NCBI GenBank assembly: GCA_020425835.1
Contig: JAGQRC010000268.1
Location: 1-5,839 of the forward strand
From: Planctomycetota bacterium
GTDB taxonomy: Bacteria > Planctomycetota > UBA8108 > UBA1146 > JAJFFE01
Reading direction: 5' to 3'
DNA: 5,839 nucleotides
Part shown: positions 1 to 5,839 of the stretch, one piece after another
Layout: each line of letters begins with the position of its first letter
How positions within the stretch are numbered: position 1 is the first letter of the stretch
Made by a program: the position numbers and the translations under genes
Notes under the pieces: generated by a model
Told to the model about the DNA's origin: nothing
What the model saw: the letters and a program-made list of their open reading frames with translations, nothing else
Database searches by the model: none

Positions 1-1
1 C

Positions 2-298
2 GAGCGCCGTGCTCTCTATGACGGCTTGGCGGCGCGTGGGCTCCCGACCGTGTCCATTCGGGGAGTCCTCGATGTCGAGCTCGGTGCTCTCGCGGGACTC
101 GCGGCCGACAACTGGGCCACGATCGAGCGCCGGCTCGCGCTGAACATCCACCAGATCCTCAACGGGATCCGGACCGAGCTCCTCCCGGTGACGCTCCCGG
201 TCCAGGATCGACTCGTCATCAACTTGGGGACCGCGGGGAGAATCGGTTGGTCTCCGGGCTACGACCTGGCGCTGGCTGCGACTCTCGTCGGTGAAGAC
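2..298 (+). other. ABC_sub_bind/TrpX-like domain segment fused to the OMF (C-terminal part only)
   Basis: This is a protein-domain segment within the outer-membrane factor, given separately because it is unusual. Visible residues 28-34 read GALAGLA, followed by an ALNIHQILNG helix (46-55), an LPV turn (61-63), VINLGTAGRIGWSP (72-85), and a final acidic ...VGED. The order matches the C-terminal consensus I recall for ABC_sub_bind (PF04392): GALASY..., a helix ending ILKG, a DLPV turn, then INLKTAKALG..P, and a final A(D)E. About 200 further residues would be expected upstream if the domain is complete. No stop or plausible restart separates it from the OEP region, so a fusion is read directly from the frame. 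Ligand binding is not shown: the binding cleft residues mostly lie outside the window, and the domain could be a structural relic. Confidence 0.72.
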
Positions 299-1678
299 GG
301 GGCGCGCGAACCAGGTGCGTCCCTGTCGCTGGAGGCGGCGATGGAGCGTGCCGCCCGGTCGCATCCCGATGTCCTCGCCGCTTCGGCGCGCCGTCGCGTC
401 GAGGAGATGGAGGTGGAGGCGCTGCGGTCCTCCTATCGGCCCCAGGTCGAGATCGGCGCCGATGCCGTCTATCTCGGGTTCGGGGACCGGATCAACCCTC
501 GAACCACGCCGCGGAGTGCTCGAGAACTCTCCCTCGGTGCTCAAGTCACGCAGCTCCTCTTCAGCGACCAGCTCTCGCAGGCGGTCTCCGCGCAGCGGCA
601 GCGTGTCGAGGCGACGGAACAGGAGTCGGAGTCGATTCGTCTCGACGCCATGGAGCGCGCGGGGCTCGCGTACCTCGTCGCACTCTCGTCCGAAGCGCTC
701 TACCGCATCGAGAAGGAGAATCTCCGGATCACGGAGAACAACCTCCAGCTCGCCAAACTCCGGTACGAGATCGGTGCCGCCGACCCGACCGAGGTGTACC
801 GGTGGCAGTCCGGCCAGGCTCAGGCGCGCTCGCTGTTGATCCAACGAGACGCCTCTCGACACAAGGCGCTCGTCTCGCTCAACGTCGCGCTGGGTGCGCC
901 GCGGACCGCGGCTTGGACGCTCGAGGACATCCAACTCGACGACGACGACTTCTACTTCATGGATGACAGCCTCGAAGAGGTGGTCCAGAGCCGGCGCCAG
1001 TACGAGAGGTACCTGGACTTCGTTCGCCGGAAGGCCTCCGAACGATCGCCCGAGATCGCGGCGTTCGAGCGAGCACTGACCGCGCAAGGCATCCTGCTCA
1101 CGGAGCGCCGTCGTCGGAACTACCTGCCGACGATGAGTGTCGCCGCTCGCGTCGACCGGGTCTATCAGGACGGCCCCGGCGTCGACTTCGATGGCCAGAA
1201 CGAGTGGGCGGTCGGCGTCGGATTCTCGATCCCGCTGTTCGACGGAGGAAGGCGCCGCGCGGAGTCGAGGCAGATCGTCTCGGCGCAGCGAGAGCTCGAG
1301 GCGCAGCGAGATGGGGCGATCTACCTCGTCGAACAACGGGCGCTGGCGGCAGGGTTGGGGATCTCCGCGAGTCACCCGACGATGCGGTTGAGTCGGGTGG
1401 CGCGCGGCGCGGCGCGAAGCAACTTCGACGTGGTCCAGTTCAAGTACTCGCGGGGCCAGGCGAGCATCATCGATCTGTTGGACGCTCAGAGGCAGCTCCT
1501 GGAGCTGCAGCGCAACGAAGCGGTCTCGGTCTACGAGTACCTGCAGGACGTCATCTCGCTGCAGCGAGCCATGGCATGGTTCGAGTTCGAGCAATCCGAT
1601 GCGGAGCGCGAGAAGTGGGGAAACGAGCTGCGTGCCTCCCTGATCTCCGACACGCCGAACGGTGGGAGTGATCGATGA
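2..1678 (+). CDS. TolC-family outer-membrane efflux channel with N-terminal ABC substrate-binding-like domain (5' partial)
   Basis: Outer-membrane factor of a tripartite efflux pump: it would trimerise into a channel spanning the outer membrane and periplasm and accept substrate from the adaptor and RND permease encoded next. The frame is open to the window edge, so the start lies upstream; the TTG at 26 is inside the domain and is not a convincing start. Of 558 visible residues (numbered from the codon at 2), about 1-100 resemble the end of an ABC_sub_bind-type binding protein. The first OEP repeat runs about 109-308, with LFSDQLSQA near 185 and RYEIGAADPTEVYRWQS at 254-270. An acidic linker with four Asp at 313-316 follows. 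The second OEP repeat runs about 349-530, with SIPLFDGGRRRAE at 409-421 and KYSRGQASIIDLLDAQ at 481-496. Long, charged, Leu/Ala-rich helices fit the periplasmic barrel. The stop overlaps the adaptor start by four bases. TolC-family assignment is firm; the N-terminal domain is assigned from recalled family consensus. Substrate unknown. Confidence 0.93.
   Translation, partial: ERRALYDGLAARGLPTVSIRGVLDVELGALAGLAADNWATIERRLALNIHQILNGIRTELLPVTLPVQDRLVINLGTAGRIGWSPGYDLALAATLVGEDGAREPGASLSLEAAMERAARSHPDVLAASARRRVEEMEVEALRSSYRPQVEIGADAVYLGFGDRINPRTTPRSARELSLGAQVTQLLFSDQLSQAVSAQRQRVEATEQESESIRLDAMERAGLAYLVALSSEALYRIEKENLRITENNLQLAKLRYEIGAADPTEVYRWQSGQAQARSLLIQRDASRHKALVSLNVALGAPRTAAWTLEDIQLDDDDFYFMDDSLEEVVQSRRQYERYLDFVRRKASERSPEIAAFERALTAQGILLTERRRRNYLPTMSVAARVDRVYQDGPGVDFDGQNEWAVGVGFSIPLFDGGRRRAESRQIVSAQRELEAQRDGAIYLVEQRALAAGLGISASHPTMRLSRVARGAARSNFDVVQFKYSRGQASIIDLLDAQRQLLELQRNEAVSVYEYLQDVISLQRAMAWFEFEQSDAEREKWGNELRASLISDTPNGGSDR
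1664..1668 (+). promoter_or_regulatory. Ribosome binding site for the adaptor gene
   Basis: GGGAG lies inside the last codons of the outer-membrane factor, with a 6-base spacer to the ATG at 1675. It supports that ATG, whose ATGA overlaps the upstream TGA stop (1676-1678). The arrangement suggests re-initiation by ribosomes finishing the OMF as well as direct entry. Confidence 0.6.
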
Positions 1679-2739
1679 ACGGAATTCGGATCACCGCGGT
1701 GGGGGTCCTCGTCACCTTCGCCGTGGGTTGCTCGTCGGAGGCGCCGGGAGTTCCACCCCGGGTTCGGCCCGTCGTGGTTCACGCCGTGGCGGCGCCCGAG
1801 ACGACCGTGGTGCGGAGCTTCTCCGGGACGACGGCGGCGACCGACGCTGCCGATCTCCCGTTCGAGGTCTCCGGTCGCATCGTTCGAGTGTTCGCCGTCG
1901 CGGGAGAACGGAAGTCGGAGGGGAGCGCGCTCGCTCAGATCGACGTCTCGGCCTACGAGGCGGATCTGCGTCGTGCCGAAGCCGAGTCCGTGCGCGCCAA
2001 CGATGAGCTTCGCCGCGTGCAGCAACTCTTCGAGACCGACAACGCCAGTCGCGCTCAGTTCGACGCGGCGATGGCGGCCCAGCGATCGGCGGATGCGACG
2101 CTGACCACGGCGGAGAAACGCGTCAGGGACGGAACGATGAAGATGCCCTACGACGGGGTGATCGTCGAAGTGCTCAAGGAGGAGCAGGAGTTCGTCTCGG
2201 CCGGGACTCCCGTGGTTCGTGTGCAGGGGGAGGGCGGCATGGAACTCACCGTCGGAGTCCCCGCCGATCTGATCGCGTCGGTTCGTGCGGGTGACTCGGC
2301 GAAGGTGAAGATCGGCAGCCTCCCCGGGGTCGAGATCGCCGCGACGGTCGCCGAGATCTCGAGGCAAGTGTCCCGGAACACGACCTACCCGGTGACTCTG
2401 AAGCTGGCGTCGATGCCCGGGGTGGACATCCGTGCGGGGTTGGACGGTGAGGCGTCGTTCGAGCTTCCGAACCCTGGAGGGCCCTCGTTGAGTATTCCCG
2501 CCGAGTGTGTCGTCGGCGGTCCGCCCGCGCGCACGTTCGTCTGGGTCGTTCGCCCGGTCGACACGCAGACCGGTGTCGTCGAGAGACGACCGGTGGAGGT
2601 GGGCGGACTGCGCCCGAACGGTCGGATCGAGATCGGGGGAGGTCTCGCCGCGGGCGAGCTCGTCGTGACGAGAGGTGTGCATCACCTGGTCGCGGGGATG
2701 ACCGTCGGGCTCGAGCCCGAACGGCAGGAAGCCCTGTGA
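1675..2739 (+). CDS. RND efflux periplasmic adaptor (membrane fusion protein, HlyD/AcrA family), probable lipoprotein
   Basis: Periplasmic adaptor that would join the RND permease to the TolC-like channel. The 354-residue length is usual for RND adaptors. Residues 1-19 look like a lipoprotein signal: one Arg, a hydrophobic stretch, and AVGC ending at Cys19, so the mature protein would be lipid-anchored. Ala at -3 is a weaker lipobox residue than Leu. The first lipoyl half is about 62-92 (FEVSGRIVRVFAVAGE...). A coiled-coil hairpin covers about 93-152, and the second lipoyl half about 153-185 (TMKMPYDGVIVEVL). A beta-barrel follows at about 188-265 and a membrane-proximal domain at about 270-348. 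The hairpin tip carries the RxxxLxxxxxxS docking motif (Arg114, Leu118, Ser125), matching AcrA Arg128/Leu132/Ser139. The start is set by the RBS at 1664-1668, the signal peptide and the ATGA overlap. The stop overlaps the permease GTG by four bases. Family certain; substrate not deducible. Confidence 0.95.
   Translation: MNGIRITAVGVLVTFAVGCSSEAPGVPPRVRPVVVHAVAAPETTVVRSFSGTTAATDAADLPFEVSGRIVRVFAVAGERKSEGSALAQIDVSAYEADLRRAEAESVRANDELRRVQQLFETDNASRAQFDAAMAAQRSADATLTTAEKRVRDGTMKMPYDGVIVEVLKEEQEFVSAGTPVVRVQGEGGMELTVGVPADLIASVRAGDSAKVKIGSLPGVEIAATVAEISRQVSRNTTYPVTLKLASMPGVDIRAGLDGEASFELPNPGGPSLSIPAECVVGGPPARTFVWVVRPVDTQTGVVERRPVEVGGLRPNGRIEIGGGLAAGELVVTRGVHHLVAGMTVGLEPERQEAL
2726..2730 (+). promoter_or_regulatory. 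Ribosome binding site deciding the GTG start of the RND permease
   Basis: AGGAA sits in the last codons of the adaptor with a 5-base spacer to the GTG at 2736. The frame stays open back past 2505, so this site decides the start. The protein from GTG begins NLAALTIRNSRTSLVLY, a typical RND N-terminus of a short basic cytoplasmic tail followed by TM1. The next in-frame ATG (2799) falls inside TM1. Confidence 0.65.
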
Positions 2740-5700
2740 ATCTCGCCGCCCTCACGATCCGGAACAGCCGGACCAGTCTCGTGCTCTACGTCGTCGTGAT
2801 GCTGCTCGGTGTCCGGACCTATCTGATGATCGGGCGCCTGGAGTATCCGGAGTTCACGATCCGGAACGCCCAGATCATCACCACGTATTCCGGGAGAACC
2901 GCGGCTCAGGTGGAGCAGGAGGTCACGGAGCCCATCGAACAAGCCGTGCGTCAAATGCAGGAGGTCCGACAGGTGCGTTCGACCTCCAAGAGCAACCTCT
3001 CGATCGTGATGGTCGAGCTCCAGGAAGACGAGTTCGATCTGCAGCCGACATGGCAGCGCATGAGGAACAAGGTCGGGGCCCTTCACCTACCGGACGGCGC
3101 CGGCGTGCCGCAGGTGAACGACGAGTTCGGCGATGTCTTCCCGTACATCTATGCTCTCGTCGGGGACGGCTACACGGATCGGGAGCTGGTCGAGCACGGC
3201 GAGGTCATCCGGGATGCGCTCCTGGAGGTCGATGGGGTCGCCAAGGTGGAGTTCCACGGCGAGCGTGAGGAGCGCGTGTTCGTCGAGTTCTCGAGCAGTG
3301 AGCTGGCGTCGCGCGGTCTCTCTCCCACGATCCTCGCCTCCGAGTTGTCGCTCCAGAACTCGGTCGCCTCGAGTGGGAGTGTCGCGGTGGGGGTCGAACG
3401 GGCGAACCTGCTGACCCGTGGCGAGTTCGACTCGATCGAGGACATTCAGGCGACGCGGCTCTCCGTTCCGGGCGATTCGACGTCGATCCTCCTGGAGGAC
3501 CTCGCCACGATCCGACACGGCTACCTGGAGCCGAGGCGGGACATCACCCACCAGAACGGGGAACGTGCCCTCGGGATCGCCATCTCCATGGTGGAGGGTG
3601 GGATCGTCACGGAGATCGGCCAGAGAATCGAGCAGGCCCTCGATGGAATCCGAGGGACGTTGCCCATCGGCCTGGAGGTCGAGCCCGTCTTCCTCCAGCC
3701 GGTGTACGTCGACGCGTCCATTCGCTCTTTCATCATCAATCTCGGGCAGGCGTTCTTCTTCGTGGCGCTCGTGATGTGGCTCTTCGCGGGCTGGCGTATC
3801 GCGGTGATCGTGTCGGTGCTCGTGCCGTCCGCCGTGCTGATGTCCTTCGCCTTCATGCCGGCGTTCGGAGTGCAGCTCGAGATGATGTCGATCGCGGCGC
3901 TGATCATCGCCCTCGGGTTGTTGGTCGACAACGCCGTCGTGGTGAGCGAGCAGGTCTTGGTCCGGTTGGGCGACGGCAGCGATCGATTCACCGCGTGTAC
4001 GGAGTCGATCCGAGGACTCTCGATCCCGCTCCTCGCCGCGAGCGCGACGACGGTCGCCGCCTTCTCACCGATCGCTCTCGCCCCGGGATCGATCAGCGAG
4101 TTCACGTACAGTCTGTTTGCCGTGGTCACACTGACCCTGATGTCGTCGTGGCTCCTCTCCATGACGATCATCCCCCTGTTGTGCTACGCGCTCCTCGTTC
4201 CGTTGGAACGAGATACCTGGGTCGGTCGGGCGCTGACGCTCCTCTACGGTCCCTACGAGCGAGGTCTTCGTCGAGCGATACGACTTCGCTGGGTGTTCCC
4301 CGTCGCGATCCTCGTCGCGACCATCGTTTCCGGGTGGGGCTTCGGTCTCGTCCCCAACATCTTCTTCCCGCCGAACGAGAGGGGGCAGTTCATCATCGAC
4401 TTCGAGCTCCCGCTCGGTCGAGACATCGAAGAGACCGAGCGACGAGTGAGCGAGCTCGAGACGTGGCTGCTCGGACCGGAGGGAGAGAACGTCCGCAGCG
4501 TCTCTTCCTGGGTCGGTTCCGGCGGGCCGCGATGGTATCTGTCGCTCGCTCCCGAGCCGCCGAACCCGAACTACGCGTTCATGACCGTTCTCACCGAGTC
4601 GTCCGACCCTCAGGTCGTGCACTCGGTGATCGAGCGGGTGAACCGTCACGCACGCCGCGCCTTCCCGGATGCGCGGGTGACGGCGAAGGCGTTGGAGAAC
4701 GGGCCTCCCGTCGGCGCCCCGATCCAGATTCGGATCTACGGTCGCGAGGCTCCGCGTCTCTACGCATGTCGCGACCAGATCGCCGCGATTCTCTCCAGCA
4801 CCCGGGGACTGGTGGACGTCCGCGATGACTGGGGTGCTTGGGTGAAGCAGATTGCGGTGGACCCCGATCCGATCCGTGCCGCTCGCCTCGGGCTGCGGAC
4901 GAGCGACATCGCCACCGCCCTGAAGACCCAGTACCAGGGGTTGGCGGCGACGACGCTACGGGTCGACGATCGAGCGATCCCCGTGGTCCTGCGCTCGCGC
5001 GAGGACTATCGCGATCGGCCCGAGCGGCTGCAGGATCTGCCCGTCTACGGTTCGGAGGGCGGGTTCGTCCCTCTGGCTCAGGTCGCCGACGTGTCCCTCG
5101 AGTTCGTTCCCGGATCGATCCTCCGCGAGGACACACTCCGGGTGATGACCGTCAAGGCGCAGGTCGAGGGCCGCTATGCCATCGACGCGCTCGACGAGAT
5201 TCGTCCTCGGGTCGAGGCGCTCGTGGCTTCGGACACCTGGCCCAGCGACTGCACGGTCGAGTTCGGCGGAGAGCAGGAGGAGAGCGCCGATGCACAGAAG
5301 AAGATCGCCGCCGTCCTACCGATCTCGATGGCGATCCTGGCGCTCATCCTCATCGCGCAGTTCAACAGCATGCGTCGGTTCATCATCATCATGCTCTCGA
5401 TCCCGCCGATGCTGGTCGGGATCACCCCCGGTCTGCTCATCACGGGATCGACGTTCGGGTTCATGACGCTGCTCGGGATCATCGCGCTCCTGGGCATCGT
5501 GGTGAACAACGCGATCCTGTTGATCGACGCGATCAATGAAGAGTGGCGGTCGAGGACTCTCGTCGATGCCGTCGTCGTCGCTGCGCGCTCTCGGCTCCGT
5601 CCGATCGTGATGACCACCGTCACCACCATCATCGGTCTACTTCCGCTGGCGATCTCGGGCGGAGGGATGTGGAGTTCCATGGCGAACGCGATGATGTTCG

Positions 5701-5825
5701 GGTTGGGCTTCGCGACGGTCTTGACCCTGGTGCTCTGCCCGGTGCTCTTCTCCATTCTGTTCGTCGATCCGTCGGATCGGGGGATTCGACCCGATGCTCC
5801 GGTCGAAGCGGGCCGCGAGGAATGA
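2736..5825 (+). CDS. RND-family efflux permease (AcrB/HAE-like), inner-membrane proton antiporter
   Basis: Inner-membrane pump that would trimerise and expel substrate through the adaptor and channel at the expense of protons. The 1029-residue length is normal for the family. TM1 is about 14-32. The first periplasmic porter loop is about 34-330, with the conserved YSGRTAAQVEQEVTEPIE at 51-68. TM2-TM6 lie near 331-351, 354-375, 383-404, 428-448 and 459-487, and TM7 at 519-539. The second loop is about 540-856, with GPPVGAPIQIRIYG at 656-669. TM8-TM12 lie near 857-874, 883-903, 911-931, 958-976 and 984-1010. Relay positions: TM4 has VDN (Asp398, Asn399), TM10 has VNN (Asn924, Asn925), and TM11 has RLRPIVMTT, with Thr960 matching AcrB Thr978. 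AcrB has Asp407/Asp408 and Lys940, so only one TM4 Asp is kept, a variant I recall as common in other RND branches. The heavy-metal TM4 signature (DAAIVM) is absent, favouring organic substrates. No frameshift or truncation is seen. Confidence 0.96.
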   Translation: MNLAALTIRNSRTSLVLYVVVMLLGVRTYLMIGRLEYPEFTIRNAQIITTYSGRTAAQVEQEVTEPIEQAVRQMQEVRQVRSTSKSNLSIVMVELQEDEFDLQPTWQRMRNKVGALHLPDGAGVPQVNDEFGDVFPYIYALVGDGYTDRELVEHGEVIRDALLEVDGVAKVEFHGEREERVFVEFSSSELASRGLSPTILASELSLQNSVASSGSVAVGVERANLLTRGEFDSIEDIQATRLSVPGDSTSILLEDLATIRHGYLEPRRDITHQNGERALGIAISMVEGGIVTEIGQRIEQALDGIRGTLPIGLEVEPVFLQPVYVDASIRSFIINLGQAFFFVALVMWLFAGWRIAVIVSVLVPSAVLMSFAFMPAFGVQLEMMSIAALIIALGLLVDNAVVVSEQVLVRLGDGSDRFTACTESIRGLSIPLLAASATTVAAFSPIALAPGSISEFTYSLFAVVTLTLMSSWLLSMTIIPLLCYALLVPLERDTWVGRALTLLYGPYERGLRRAIRLRWVFPVAILVATIVSGWGFGLVPNIFFPPNERGQFIIDFELPLGRDIEETERRVSELETWLLGPEGENVRSVSSWVGSGGPRWYLSLAPEPPNPNYAFMTVLTESSDPQVVHSVIERVNRHARRAFPDARVTAKALENGPPVGAPIQIRIYGREAPRLYACRDQIAAILSSTRGLVDVRDDWGAWVKQIAVDPDPIRAARLGLRTSDIATALKTQYQGLAATTLRVDDRAIPVVLRSREDYRDRPERLQDLPVYGSEGGFVPLAQVADVSLEFVPGSILREDTLRVMTVKAQVEGRYAIDALDEIRPRVEALVASDTWPSDCTVEFGGEQEESADAQKKIAAVLPISMAILALILIAQFNSMRRFIIIMLSIPPMLVGITPGLLITGSTFGFMTLLGIIALLGIVVNNAILLIDAINEEWRSRTLVDAVVVAARSRLRPIVMTTVTTIIGLLPLAISGGGMWSSMANAMMFGLGFATVLTLVLCPVLFSILFVDPSDRGIRPDAPVEAGREE

Positions 5826-5839
5826 CGCCTCGTCGCGGT
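5822..5839 (+). CDS. Possible start of a fourth operon gene (3' partial, six codons)
   Basis: An ATG at 5822 overlaps the permease stop (TGA 5823-5825) as ATGA, the same geometry as the two upstream junctions. The frame reads MTPRRG and is open to the end of the window. The nearest Shine-Dalgarno-like run, GAGGA at 5817-5821, abuts the ATG with no spacer, which is poor for direct initiation, so this could be re-initiation only or chance. Product unknown; the basic start gives no family information. Confidence 0.3.

Noticed and set aside
26..28. TTG at 26 as the start of the outer-membrane factor
   Set aside because: The frame is open to the left edge of the window, and the binding-protein-like homology appears to continue upstream, so the true start lies outside.
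1282..1311. 12-base direct repeat GGCGCAGCGAGA (1282-1293 and 1300-1311)
   Set aside because: It encodes AQRE/AQRD in a helical heptad-like stretch of the channel; it is in frame and explained by the protein repeat pattern, not a mobile or regulatory repeat.
1531..2685. Long reverse-strand open frame (384 codons) across the OMF/adaptor junction
   Set aside because: Its product is rich in Arg, His, Asp and Gly with no recognisable domain, and it lies opposite two well-recognised genes. GC-rich codon bias produces such antisense frames; other reverse-strand frames (for example 3521-4171, 4065-4649, 5174-5755) fail the same way.
2505..2735. Upstream extension of the RND frame to 2505
   Set aside because: It would add 77 low-complexity Arg/Gly-rich residues overlapping the adaptor coding region, whereas GTG 2736 has an RBS and gives a normal RND N-terminus and length.
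3927..3932. Asn at the second TM4 relay position taken as a sign of a dead pump
   Set aside because: The neighbouring Asp398 and TM11 Thr960 are kept, the gene is intact, and the D-N form is, to my recollection, common in functional RND branches.
5826..5839. Terminator after the permease
   Set aside because: Only 14 bases remain, with no hairpin or T-run, and a possible overlapping fourth frame argues for continued transcription.
1..5839. tRNA, rRNA, riboswitch, CRISPR array, insertion sequence or attachment site
   Set aside because: Coding sequence fills essentially the whole window; no spaced repeats, terminal inverted repeats or structured RNA signatures were seen on either strand.

Overview
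The window carries one tightly packed plus-strand operon for a tripartite RND efflux pump of a Gram-negative (two-membrane) bacterium. The need for an outer-membrane channel, a lipoprotein-type periplasmic adaptor and a proton-driven inner-membrane permease sets the envelope type. The DNA is GC-rich, with strong G/C preference at third codon positions, and every large reverse-strand or alternative-frame ORF looks like a shadow of that bias. The phylum cannot be fixed from this sequence. From memory, similar substrate-binding/TolC fusions occur in GC-rich environmental lineages, but that is a weak pointer.

Layout. Positions 2-1678 encode a TolC-family outer-membrane factor (OMF) whose 5' end lies upstream of the window. 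Its first ~100 visible residues are not TolC-like. They resemble the C-terminal end of an ABC-type substrate-binding protein (ABC_sub_bind/TrpX-like), so the gene encodes a fusion of a periplasmic binding-protein-like domain to an efflux channel. Positions 1675-2739 encode the adaptor (membrane fusion protein, MFP), a probable lipoprotein with a complete RxxxLxxxxxxS channel-docking motif. Positions 2736-5825 encode the full-length RND permease, starting at GTG. A fourth reading frame may start at 5822 and leave the window after six codons.

The genes work as one unit: the permease would capture substrate from the periplasm or inner-membrane outer leaflet using the proton gradient, the adaptor would bridge it to the OMF, and the OMF would release substrate outside. 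Both complete junctions, and possibly the last, are 4-base stop/start overlaps (ATGA, GTGA, ATGA), implying one transcript and translational coupling. There is no intergenic space, and no promoter, terminator, RNA gene, mobile element, CRISPR array or notable repeat was seen. The promoter and any regulator must lie upstream. Substrate is unknown.

The least ordinary feature is the binding-protein-like extension on the OMF. The pump core is otherwise conventional, though its permease has the D-N / N-N version of the transmembrane proton-relay residues rather than the AcrB D-D / K version.
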